Positions 1 to 6,326 are shown, counted from the first letter of the stretch. The stretch: DNA of 12,762 bases from JAGOPO01 sp035524755 (GCA_035524755.1 DATKOD010000021.1:1-12762); one strand, 5' to 3'. A program made the numbers and translations. Notes: a model not told the origin generated them from the sequence alone.

Positions 1-200
1 AAATTGTGAAGTTACGTGCCGTTGCTCCGGCTCGCGTGAGCCTGCCAGGGGTACCGCCCCGTAGGGAGGTACCCCTCACAGTCCCACATTTTTCAAACAG
101 AAACGCCGCTCGCGCGGCGTGGTCGGTGCACCCGGGATGGGGCGCGCACTAACTCACGCTCTGCGGTGATCCAGGGTTTGTACGCGGGTCTCCATTCGTG
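1..200 (-). promoter_or_regulatory. Long structured leader downstream of map, running off the left edge
   Basis: About 200 nt with no convincing gene. On the minus strand four hairpins follow in a row: GUGC/GCAC with an inner CCC/GGG (149-126); ACGCCGC/GCGGCGU with a GCGA loop (120-103); GGGGUACC/GGUACCCC with an inner CCC/GGG capped by a UACG tetraloop (75-48); and GGCUC/GAGCC (42-29). I do not recognise a known RNA family. It is probably the 5' leader of the next ribosomal-protein unit, but an independent small RNA is possible. Confidence 0.5.
100..120 (-). terminator. Possible terminator or attenuator hairpin in the left-edge leader
   Basis: A 7-bp GC-rich stem with a GNRA loop (120-114, 113-110, 109-103) is followed by the imperfect U-run UUUCUGUUUG. 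It lies about 80 nt after the predicted transcription start. Its U-run is weaker than those of the other terminators in this window, so it may be only a structural hairpin. Confidence 0.4.
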
Positions 201-206
201 CTGTCC

Positions 207-235
207 AAGGTAGCAAAACCGCCCTAAAAAGTCAA
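207..235 (-). promoter_or_regulatory. Promoter of the next (leftward) transcription unit
   Basis: TTGACT (235-230), a 17-bp spacer, then TACCTT (212-207) on the minus strand, starting 16 nt after the map stop. The predicted start is near 200. The spacer contains GGGCGGT, which also occurs in the spacer of the rplC promoter. By standard gene order the unit may encode infA, rpmJ or rpsM, but no such gene is within the window. Confidence 0.75.
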
Positions 236-250
236 TAGGTTCTGTCCACA

Positions 251-1036
251 TCACACCGTCAGGATCTCGGGACCCTTCTCGGTGATGGCGACGGTGTGCT
301 CGAAGTGGGCCGAGAGCGAGCCGTCGACGGTCTCGTAGGTGAACCCGTCCTTGCCGTCCTTGATGCCGCCGGAACCCATATTGATGATGGGCTCAATGGC
401 CAACACCATGCCGACTTTGAGTGCCAGGCCGGCCTTGGCCTTGCCCGTGTTGGCGACCCACGGCTCCTCGTGGAGTTCTTTGCCGATGCCGTGCCCGCCC
501 AATTCGAACGCGACCGAGAATCCGTTGTCTTCGGCGTGCTTCTGCACCGTGTGCCCGATATCGCCCAGGTAGTTACCGTCCTCGCACAACGGAATCGCCT
601 TCTCCAGACACTCACGCGTGACAGCGACGAGTTTGCGGCGCGCTTTGTACTCTTCCTTCTCTCTGACCGCTTCCGTATCCAGATCCGTGATGAGCACCGT
701 GCGCGCAGCGTCCGAGTGCAGACCGTCCAGGATGACACCGAAGTCCAGTTTGAGCAGGTCCCCTTCTTTGAGTTCGTACGCGGTGCCAGGCGTGTGCACG
801 CACTGGTTGTTCACCGACAGGCAGATGACGTCCGGGTATTTCTTGCCGCGGGCTATCTGGCCCAGGAAACTCGCCTGCACGCCGTGTTCTTTGATACGCG
901 CCTCCGCGATGGACGACAGGATACGCGTCTGCATCCCGGGCTTCGCCACCTCGGCGAGCTCGCTCAAGATGACCGCCAGGATGTGGCCGCCCCTCTTCAT
1001 CGTCGCGATCTGCTCGGGAGTCTTCAGGGTGAACAT
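251..1036 (-). CDS. map: Type I methionine aminopeptidase
   Basis: MetAP removes the initiator methionine from nascent proteins at the ribosome and is essential in bacteria. The 261-residue product has all the type I dimetal-site residues: D98 (LKLDFG), D109 (HSDAAR), H182 (GGHGIG), E215 (LAIEP) and E246 (HFEHT), plus the substrate-contacting H81 (SVNNQCVHTPG) and H189 (ELHEEPWVAN). A charged insertion of about 15 residues at 119-134 (LDTEAVREKEEYKARR) is the only oddity. The SD AGGA (1047-1044) lies 7 nt before the ATG. It sits behind the adk terminator and no promoter was seen for it, so it depends on readthrough or an unseen promoter. Stop is TGA. Confidence 0.97.
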   Translation of the reverse strand: MFTLKTPEQIATMKRGGHILAVILSELAEVAKPGMQTRILSSIAEARIKEHGVQASFLGQIARGKKYPDVICLSVNNQCVHTPGTAYELKEGDLLKLDFGVILDGLHSDAARTVLITDLDTEAVREKEEYKARRKLVAVTRECLEKAIPLCEDGNYLGDIGHTVQKHAEDNGFSVAFELGGHGIGKELHEEPWVANTGKAKAGLALKVGMVLAIEPIINMGSGGIKDGKDGFTYETVDGSLSAHFEHTVAITEKGPEILTV

Positions 1037-1050
1037 GCGGACATCCTAAC

Positions 1051-1077
1051 AAAAAACCGGCTACTTACGTAGCCGGT
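1051..1077 (-). terminator. Intrinsic terminator overlapping the end of adk
   Basis: ACCGGCUAC and GUAGCCGGU form a perfect 9-bp stem with a GUAA loop (1077-1069 with 1064-1056), followed by a run of six U counting the last stem base. The TAA stop of the kinase gene lies within the loop and first stem base pair region (1067-1065). The U-run ends only 14 nt before the map AUG. Confidence 0.85.
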
Positions 1078-1763
1078 ACCGGCGCGAGGCGCCGTTCGAC
1101 GATCGCCATGATCTGCTCGTGGATGGCCTGGATGGGAAGCGAGCCGTCGATGTCGTAGAAGGGCATCCCCGACTTCCGGACGAACTCGATGGTGGGAACG
1201 GTAAGCGCGTGGTACTCGTCGAACCGCTGGCCCAGAAGCTTCGGGTCGTCCAGCGGCCGCACGAACAACTCGCTGCCGTCGATGGGACACTTCGTGAGGT
1301 GCGCGAACTCGGGCGAGCCCGGCACGGGGTGGTTGTGCGCCTTGCAGAACCGCCGCTTCAGGATGCGCTCACGCGCGACGGACTCGTCCAGCACCAGGTT
1401 GATGGCCAGCATGTTCTCGATGCCCACGAGCTCGTCCAAGCCCTTCAGCTCCACCTCCGCCTCGGGGACGGTGCGCGGCGAACCGGAGAACACGAGCGGT
1501 TTGCCGCCCCGCAGCGCATCTCCGACGAACTCGGTGATCCACTTGCCCACGAACCTCGGATCGACCAGGAAGCCCTTGTCGTACCGGGCGCTCTCGCGCT
1601 TCACATCGGGGTCATTGGGACTTTCGGCGAACTTCTTCTGAATGATCTGCGAACTGGGCACCGGCACGAAACCCGATTCCTCCACCAGCCGGTCCGCTTG
1701 CGTGTCCTTGCCCGCACCGGGCGCTCCGAGCAACAAGACCACGCGGGGAGTGTCAGTCGGCAT
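1065..1763 (-). CDS. adk: Adenylate-kinase-family nucleoside monophosphate kinase, divergent NMP site
   Basis: The family transfers phosphate from ATP to a nucleoside monophosphate; adk is the usual neighbour of secY and map. The 232-residue product has the P-loop GAPGAGKDTQ (13-22), the arginine of SGSPRT (R97), and LID/phosphate arginines in KRR (137-138), FVRP (169) and GQRFDEYH (180). The NMP-binding STGDxLR motif is replaced by PSSQIIQ (residues 36-42), so the Gly-Asp and the AMP-contacting Arg are missing. C140, H143, H145 and C159 in the LID could bind zinc. Start: ATG 1763, with GGAGG (1773-1769) 5 nt upstream; ATG 1775 would overlap that SD. Identity as a kinase is firm; AMP specificity is uncertain. 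Confidence 0.87.
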   Translation of the reverse strand: MPTDTPRVVLLLGAPGAGKDTQADRLVEESGFVPVPSSQIIQKKFAESPNDPDVKRESARYDKGFLVDPRFVGKWITEFVGDALRGGKPLVFSGSPRTVPEAEVELKGLDELVGIENMLAINLVLDESVARERILKRRFCKAHNHPVPGSPEFAHLTKCPIDGSELFVRPLDDPKLLGQRFDEYHALTVPTIEFVRKSGMPFYDIDGSLPIQAIHEQIMAIVERRLAPVPAT

Positions 1764-1799
1764 CCGTTCCTCCATGCGGTCACGCTAACAGGGAACGGG

Positions 1800-1834
1800 A
1801 AAAAGAAAAGCGCCGGGGTGTTGATACCCGACGC
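1800..1834 (-). terminator. Intrinsic terminator after the membrane-anchored hypothetical
   Basis: GCGUCGGGU pairs with ACCCCGGCGC with one bulged C (1834-1826 with 1819-1810) around a 6-nt loop, followed by UUUUCUUUU. It lies 12 nt after the TAA stop at 1847 and before the kinase gene. Confidence 0.7.
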
Positions 1835-1846
1835 CCATCGGCCGAC

Positions 1847-2194
1847 TTACATCACGTACTGCGCCGGGTCATCCGGCGGCAGCGACATCAAAAGCGACAG
1901 TGCATGCCAGTCGGTCTCGGACGGCGACGCCCCGTCGAGGTCGGCAACCCGGCGGTGCTGCCATTGCTCCCAGGAATCGAGCGCTTCGAAGACCCGCTGC
2001 TGGGTCACGGTGTCCCCGGGGCCGAGCGTTTCGAACGCCTTTTGCGCACGACGCTGGGCTGCGAAGAACGCCTGCTTGGCGCGTATCCGCGACTTGAACA
2101 GGCACATGAGGCACAGAATCACCACGATGCAGAAGATCGAGAACAGGACCCGGTCGTAGTCGCCGGCATCAACCCTCTCGAAGCATACGTGCAT
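1847..2194 (-). CDS. Hypothetical protein with one N-terminal membrane segment
   Basis: I do not recognise this 115-residue protein. One hydrophobic helix at residues 16-33 (VLFSIFCIVVILCLMCLF) is followed by a basic stop-transfer (KSRIRAKQ). The rest is a cytoplasmic-type, mostly helical region (AFFAAQRRAQKAFETL) with a polar, Trp-containing C-terminal part (DSWEQWQHRRV, then LLMSLPPDDPAQYVM). A near-perfect SD (GGAGGTGA, 2205-2198) precedes the ATG by 3 nt. It has its own promoter and terminator, so it looks like a monocistronic insertion between secY and the kinase. Its place beside secY is suggestive, but there is no evidence for a Sec-related role. Confidence 0.72.
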   Translation of the reverse strand: MHVCFERVDAGDYDRVLFSIFCIVVILCLMCLFKSRIRAKQAFFAAQRRAQKAFETLGPGDTVTQQRVFEALDSWEQWQHRRVADLDGASPSETDWHALSLLMSLPPDDPAQYVM

Positions 2195-2212
2195 GACTCA
2201 CCTCCGGTGACT

Positions 2213-2241
2213 ATTATACAATAAAATAAGAGCGCATGCAA
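2213..2241 (-). promoter_or_regulatory. Promoter of the membrane-anchored hypothetical gene
   Basis: TATAAT (2218-2213) is an exact -10 box; 17 bp upstream is TTGCAT (2241-2236), a weak -35. The predicted start near 2206 gives a 5' UTR of about 12 nt that consists of little more than the SD. The -35 and spacer overlap the terminator of the preceding gene. Confidence 0.65.
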
Positions 2242-2253
2242 TGGCACGCGCTC
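2221..2253 (-). terminator. Intrinsic terminator closing the secY-hypothetical message
   Basis: A 10-bp stem with one G-U pair (2253-2244 with 2239-2230) and a CAUU loop is followed by UUAUUUUAU. It starts 3 nt after the TAG stop of the preceding gene. It is the first convincing terminator after rplC, so it probably ends the long ribosomal transcript. It overlaps the next promoter: the -35 box falls inside the hairpin. Confidence 0.85.
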
Positions 2254-2256
2254 GGA

Positions 2257-2592
2257 CTACTCCGACGGCTTTCCCAGTTCGTATGCCTCGATGGCCTCCC
2301 CCAGCTCCCGGATGGCGTCGTCGACGTCGCCGATACGGAGCTCGACGTTCAGGATACGCTGAGCGCACCGGAACACGCGCAGGCGCATCGTGGCATCGTT
2401 CTCCCCCTCCGGGTACGGACGGTGGATGAGCGTCACCTTCTCGTCGCCCGGGATCTTCAGGTACCCGTCTGCGATGGGATAGACCCAGATCCAAAGCGGC
2501 ACCCGGTCGATGCGCGTCACGGTGACCCGCTGGCCATCCCGTAAAATAACGACGTCCTGCTCTTCGAGGTCCTGTGCCAACACGGTCTTCAT
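2257..2592 (-). CDS. Hypothetical protein, small predicted beta-barrel with helical tail
   Basis: I do not recognise this 111-residue family. Residues 1-60 look beta-rich, with the pattern EEQDVVILRDGQRVTVTRID and later GDEKVTLIHRPYPEG, reminiscent of small SH3-like barrels. Residues 87-107 (IGDVDDAIRELGEAIEAYEL) look helical and acidic. There is no signal peptide or membrane segment. A strong SD (GGAGGT, 2606-2601) lies 8 nt before ATG 2592; a GTG at 2595 is an alternative start. It follows secY after 36 nt without a terminator and ends at a strong terminator, so it is probably the last gene of the ribosomal message. This is not the usual gene after secY. Confidence 0.75.
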   Translation of the reverse strand: MKTVLAQDLEEQDVVILRDGQRVTVTRIDRVPLWIWVYPIADGYLKIPGDEKVTLIHRPYPEGENDATMRLRVFRCAQRILNVELRIGDVDDAIRELGEAIEAYELGKPSE

Positions 2593-2628
2593 CACCGCCC
2601 ACCTCCGCGCATGCTATACCACAAAGGC

Positions 2629-3888
2629 CTAGTACTCGTACAGCGACAGTTGCGCCTGGATCTGCTTCATCACTTCCAGGGCGACGGAAACGACGATAAG
2701 GATGGACGTGCCGCCTACGGTGAACGCAGTGACGCCGGTGAACCCGCGGACGATGTTCGGCAGGATCGCGATGGTACCCAAGAACACCGCACCCACCAGG
2801 GTCACGCGGTTCAAGAGGTGGTTCAGGAACGCTGTCGTGGACGGGCCCGGCCGGATGCCCGGTACATATCCCCCCTGCTTCTGGATGTTCTCGGCGATGG
2901 ACTTGGGGTCGAACGTGATGGCCGTATAGAAGTACGTGAAGATGACGACGAACAGGAAGTACAGGATGGAGTACCACAGGTTCTGCTGCAGGAACGTGCT
3001 CACCGCGGTCGCGATGTGCGCGATGATGACGATGTGCGAGGACGCGAAGAAGTTCGCGATGACGCCCGGGAACAACAGGATGGACAGCGCGAAGATGATA
3101 GGGATGACACCGGCGTTGTTCACCCTCATCGGCAGATACGTGGACACACCGCCGTACTGGCGCATGCCGCGCACGCGACGGGCGTAGTTGATGGGGATGT
3201 TGCGCTGCGCTTCGGAGATATAGATGACGCCCACGATGACCGCCAAGCTCACCACGACGAATGCGATGTAGGTGAACAGCTGGTCGGGCGTGTACGTGAA
3301 GAACGCCTGCTGGAGGTTTGACGGGAAGCGCGCCACGATGCCGGCCAAGATGAGCAACGAGACGCCGTTGCCCAGGTTCTTCTCGGTGATGAGCTCGCCC
3401 AGCCACATCAGGAACACCGACCCGGCGGTGATGATGGTCAACGTAGAGAGCATCTGCAACAGTCCAAGCGGTGCAATGACCGATTGGCGCGAAAGCAGGG
3501 TCAAGAACGCATACCCCTGTACCATCGCCAACGGTACGGTGAGGATGCGGCTGTACTGGTTGAAGCGCATGCGGCCAGCCTCGCCCTCGTACTTGTACAT
3601 CTGCTCCAGCGACGGGAATATCATCGTCAACAGCTGCATGATGATGGTCGCGGTGATGTAGGGACCGAGTCCGAGCATGGCGACCGACAGCGTGGACAGC
3701 GAGCCGCCCGTGAACGTGCTCACCAGTCCGAACAGTTGGTTGTTGTTCAGGAAGTCGCGCAGGTGGGATGAATCGACGGCCGGGATGGGCACATTGTGCG
3801 CGAGCTGTGCGACGGCCATCAGCGCCAAGATGAACAACACCTTGTTGCGGATCTCGGGCCGTCTGAATATCTGAAGAATCGTGTCCAT
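2629..3888 (-). CDS. secY: Protein translocase subunit SecY
   Basis: SecY is the membrane channel of the Sec translocon, working with SecE/SecG and SecA or the ribosome. The 419-residue product has about ten hydrophobic segments. It carries the first helix after RRPEIRNKVLFIL, the plug and TM2 region (GGSLSTLSVAMLGLGPYITA), GEAGRMRFNQYSR, NLGNGVSLLIL, the cytosolic loop IPINYARRVRGMRQYGG with STYLPMRVNNAGVIP, and QGGYVPGIRPG near TM9/10. I chose ATG 3888 (MDTILQIF), 7 nt after rplO; a start at 3954 would add an Arg-rich stretch inside rplO. No SD. No terminator follows, so the next gene may be co-transcribed. Confidence 0.97.
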   Translation of the reverse strand: MDTILQIFRRPEIRNKVLFILALMAVAQLAHNVPIPAVDSSHLRDFLNNNQLFGLVSTFTGGSLSTLSVAMLGLGPYITATIIMQLLTMIFPSLEQMYKYEGEAGRMRFNQYSRILTVPLAMVQGYAFLTLLSRQSVIAPLGLLQMLSTLTIITAGSVFLMWLGELITEKNLGNGVSLLILAGIVARFPSNLQQAFFTYTPDQLFTYIAFVVVSLAVIVGVIYISEAQRNIPINYARRVRGMRQYGGVSTYLPMRVNNAGVIPIIFALSILLFPGVIANFFASSHIVIIAHIATAVSTFLQQNLWYSILYFLFVVIFTYFYTAITFDPKSIAENIQKQGGYVPGIRPGPSTTAFLNHLLNRVTLVGAVFLGTIAILPNIVRGFTGVTAFTVGGTSILIVVSVALEVMKQIQAQLSLYEY

Positions 3889-3895
3889 AGAGTGG

Positions 3896-4372
3896 CTACG
3901 CCGCGACCGTCCCGCCTGCCGCCTCGATCTTCGTCTGTGCCGATTTGGAGACACGGACGCCGGAGAACGTCAGCCGCTTGCCGATGTCTCCGCTGCCCAG
4001 CACCTTGACCGCCTTGGTGTGCGCAGGAATCAGTCCACGGGTCGCTAGGGTCTCCGGGGACACCGTATCACCTTCTTTGAACGACGTCAGCGCCCAGAGA
4101 TTGATCTCGGCGGGTTTGGCGCGGTGCACCGCGAAGAATCGGTGTTTGTGGTGCGGCCGGTTGTTGCCCGGCTTCTTGCCCGCACCGCGGGTCTTCGGGA
4201 ACAGCTGCCAGATGCGGTTGTCGCCGCCGCGGAATCCCGGACGCACCGTCGCACCTGCGCGGCTCTTCTGCCCCTTCGTGCCGCCACCGGACGTCGTGCC
4301 GCGCTTGCCGCCACGGCCGATGACCTTGTGCTGTTTGCGAGGATGGGACGGTTTGAGAGTGGAGAGTTGCAT
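3896..4372 (-). CDS. rplO: Large-subunit ribosomal protein L15 (uL15), divergent centre
   Basis: L15 is a late-assembly protein threading into the 23S core. The N-terminal Gly/Arg/Lys region is typical: QLSTLKPSHPRKQHKVIGRG, then SGGGTKGQKSRAGATVRPGF (residues 28-47). After GGDNRIWQLFPKTRG, where other bacteria have GGQxPLxRRLPKRGF, there is an atypical basic stretch (KKPGNNRPHHKHRFFAVHR, residues 66-84). The C-terminal half resumes the family pattern (LATRGLIPA, KVLGSGDIGKRLTFSGVRVS, IEAAGGTV). It starts 2 nt after rpsE with no SD; stop is TAG. Confidence 0.93.
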   Translation of the reverse strand: MQLSTLKPSHPRKQHKVIGRGGKRGTTSGGGTKGQKSRAGATVRPGFRGGDNRIWQLFPKTRGAGKKPGNNRPHHKHRFFAVHRAKPAEINLWALTSFKEGDTVSPETLATRGLIPAHTKAVKVLGSGDIGKRLTFSGVRVSKSAQTKIEAAGGTVAA

Positions 4373-4374
4373 GG

Positions 4375-4974
4375 CTATTGGACTTTCTGTTTATCGGCGC
4401 GGATCTTCTGGAGCGCCAGGATGGTTGCGCGTGCGATGTTGATCTTGTTGTTCGTGCGACGCGTCAGTTTGCCGGTCAGCGCCGCGATGCCGCCCAGTTG
4501 GGCGACGACACGGACCGCACCGCCCGCCTTGATACCGGACCTGGACGGTTTCAGGATGACTTCAGCGCTTGAGTACTTGCCCTCCACCTGGTACGGAATG
4601 GTACCGCCCTTGAGGACGATGTTCACCAGGCGCTTCTTTGCCTGTGCGTACGCCTTCTGGATCGACTGCTGCACGTCGCGCCCTTTGGCGACACCGACAC
4701 CGACGCGGCCCTTGCCGTTGCCGGCGACGACGGTCGCGCGGAAGCTGAAGCGCTTGCCGCCCTTGGTGACACGCGCCACGCGGGCGATGTCCAGGGTCTT
4801 CTGGTCGAACTCGGGCTTCTCCTGAGGACCACGGTCGCGCCGCGGACCGCGTCCCGGCCGTCCGCCACGGGAACCGCGCATGCCGAACCTGCCGCCGCGA
4901 AGCGGCCGCTGGTCGGGGGTCTGCACTGCGGGTACGTCTGCGGGAGGCATTGTCGGTTGGATGTCGTCAGCCAT
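4375..4974 (-). CDS. rpsE: Small-subunit ribosomal protein S5 (uS5) with Arg/Gly-rich N-terminal extension
   Basis: S5 acts in mRNA entry, helicase activity and decoding fidelity. The conserved core starts near residue 60: VTKGGKRFSFRATVVAGNG, GRVGVGVAKGRDVQQSIQKA, then IVLKGGTIPYQVEGKYSSAE, KAGGAVRVVAQLGGI and LTRRTNNKINIARATILAL. At 199 residues it is over 30 longer than the usual 166. The extra part is an acidic/Pro N-terminus followed by an RG-rich stretch at residues 26-49 (RGGRFGMRGSRGGRPGRG). Stop is TAG and rplO starts 2 nt later, so no rpmD (L30) lies between, although that is its usual place. Confidence 0.96.
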   Translation of the reverse strand: MADDIQPTMPPADVPAVQTPDQRPLRGGRFGMRGSRGGRPGRGPRRDRGPQEKPEFDQKTLDIARVARVTKGGKRFSFRATVVAGNGKGRVGVGVAKGRDVQQSIQKAYAQAKKRLVNIVLKGGTIPYQVEGKYSSAEVILKPSRSGIKAGGAVRVVAQLGGIAALTGKLTRRTNNKINIARATILALQKIRADKQKVQ

Positions 4975-4983
4975 GATGATTGT

Positions 4984-5343
4984 TTACACGCGGATACCGC
5001 CCTCACGCAGACCGTCGGCCACCGCTTTTACGCGCCCGTGATAAGCGAACCCGCCCTTGTCGAACACCACGGATGCGATCTTCGCTGTCTTCAGCAGTTC
5101 GGCGAGCTTCGTGCCCAATGCCGCGGCGCGCTCGGTCTTGGTTCCCTTCTTCGCCGCACGATCGGAGACCGACGCGACCGTTTTGCAAGCGACGTCATCG
5201 ATGGCTTGCGCGTACGTCCAGCGGTTGGACTTGAACACTACGACGCGGGGCCGTTCGGCGGTGCCTGAAATCTTCGCGCGCACGCGGGCGTGGCGGCATT
5301 TGCGGGCGTCGAGCTTGAATTTGTTGGTATTGGAAGAAAGCAT
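4984..5343 (-). CDS. rplR: Large-subunit ribosomal protein L18 (uL18)
   Basis: L18 delivers 5S rRNA to the 50S subunit together with L5. The 119-residue product has the RHARVRAKISGTAERPRVVV pattern (residues 18-37), VFKSNRWTYAQAIDD, the SVVFDKGGFAYHGRVKAVAD motif and the family-typical DGLREGGIRV end. Length is normal. It starts 6 nt after rplF with no SD; GCC precedes the ATG. Confidence 0.95.
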   Translation of the reverse strand: MLSSNTNKFKLDARKCRHARVRAKISGTAERPRVVVFKSNRWTYAQAIDDVACKTVASVSDRAAKKGTKTERAAALGTKLAELLKTAKIASVVFDKGGFAYHGRVKAVADGLREGGIRV

Positions 5344-5349
5344 GGCGGG

Positions 5350-5907
5350 TTATGCGGCGGCGGAACCGGTTGCGGCCTTCTTGCCTGCCTTACGCTTGAT
5401 GATCTCATCGGAATAGCGGATGCCGGAACCCTTGTACGGTTCGGGTAGACGCTTGGACCGGATGAGCGCGGCCATGTGTCCCACCTGCTCGCGATCGATG
5501 CCCGACACGGTGATGGTCGTCTTCTCGGTCGTCAACGTGATGCCTTCGGGCGCCTTGATAAGGATAGGATGGCTGTAGCCCAGCGCCAGTTCCAGGTCCT
5601 TGCCCTTCGGGATAGCCTTGTATCCGACACCCTGGAATTCCAATGTGCGGGTCCAGCCCGTGCTGACGCCGATGATCATGTTCGAGACCAACGCCCGCCA
5701 CAGGCCCCACTGCGCACGGTCGTCGCGCGAAGGTTCTGCGTTCACCGGCACCACGGAGACGGTGCCCTCGCCGACCGTGACGGTCAGAACCGGTGGCAAC
5801 GTCTTCACCAGTGTTCCCTTGGGGCCTTTGACGGTCAGCATCTGGCCGTCCAGGGAGACCTGGACGCCGGACGGACACGCGATTGGTTTTTTTCCGATCT
5901 TGGACAT
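5350..5907 (-). CDS. rplF: Large-subunit ribosomal protein L6 (uL6)
   Basis: L6 stabilises the sarcin-ricin loop region where translation GTPases bind. The 185-residue product has MSKIGKKPIACPSGVQVSLD at the start, two similar alpha/beta domains, VGYKAIPKGKDLELALGYSH (residues about 92-111), the ITVSGIDREQVGHMAALIR motif, and RLPEPYKGSGIRYSDEIIKR near the end. A short Lys/Ala tail closes it. It starts 6 nt after rpsH with no SD. Confidence 0.96.
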   Translation of the reverse strand: MSKIGKKPIACPSGVQVSLDGQMLTVKGPKGTLVKTLPPVLTVTVGEGTVSVVPVNAEPSRDDRAQWGLWRALVSNMIIGVSTGWTRTLEFQGVGYKAIPKGKDLELALGYSHPILIKAPEGITLTTEKTTITVSGIDREQVGHMAALIRSKRLPEPYKGSGIRYSDEIIKRKAGKKAATGSAAA

Positions 5908-5913
5908 GATGTA

Positions 5914-6315
5914 TTACCAGATTTCGAACAACAGCTCGCCGCCAACGCCTTCTTTGCGCGCGACCGCGCCGCTCATGATGCCTTTCGGCGTGGACATGAC
6001 CGACATGCCGAAGCCAGACCGTACCGGCCTGATGTCCCGGACACCGGCGTACAGGTGACGGCTCGGACGGCTGATGAGCCGGATGCCGGAAATCGCGCCT
6101 TGCTTGTTCTCATCGTACTTGAGCGCGAGCTCGAGCATGTCGATCTCGTTTACGCCGGACGTGCGCTTCGTGCGTTCAACGCCGGTCAGATAGCCGGACT
6201 GGACGAGCAGCGTCGCGATGGCGAGCTTCATCTTGGAGAACGGCATGGTCAGCGTCGCATGGCGCACGGCTTGTGCGTTGGTGATGCGGGTCAGCATGTC
6301 AGAGATGGGATCCAT
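5914..6315 (-). CDS. rpsH: Small-subunit ribosomal protein S8 (uS8)
   Basis: S8 binds the central domain of 16S rRNA; in E. coli it is the translational repressor of the spc operon, acting at the rplE start. The 133-residue product has the N-terminal DPISDMLTRITNAQAVRH, the middle SGIRLISRPSRHLYAGVRDI, and the C-terminal GFGMSVMSTPKGIMSGAVAR followed by GGELLFEIW. All are typical and length is normal. It starts 11 nt after the S14 gene with no SD. No obvious S8-type regulatory hairpin was recognised at rplE here. Confidence 0.96.
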   Translation of the reverse strand: MDPISDMLTRITNAQAVRHATLTMPFSKMKLAIATLLVQSGYLTGVERTKRTSGVNEIDMLELALKYDENKQGAISGIRLISRPSRHLYAGVRDIRPVRSGFGMSVMSTPKGIMSGAVARKEGVGGELLFEIW

Positions 6316-6326
6316 GGTCGTGTATA

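Noticed and set aside
12..89. 25-codon minus-strand ORF starting ATG 89 (MWDCEGYLPTGRYP...), stop TAA at 12-14
   Set aside because: It has no SD, and its whole length is taken up by two strong hairpins; the codon content follows the RNA structure. A leader peptide is not excluded but is unsupported.
165..174. Minus-strand CTGGATCACC, identical to part of the 16S rRNA 3' end
   Set aside because: It is not followed by TCCTTT and no other rRNA sequence surrounds it; a 10-nt chance match.
2613..2621. Extended -10-like TGGTATAGC between secY and the next gene
   Set aside because: It has no matching -35, and transcription would begin at or in the SD. Co-transcription with secY is simpler.
3889..3954. 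Longer SecY start adding an Arg-rich 22-residue N-terminus
   Set aside because: It would lie inside rplO, and the typical SecY N-terminus begins at MDTILQIF (3888).
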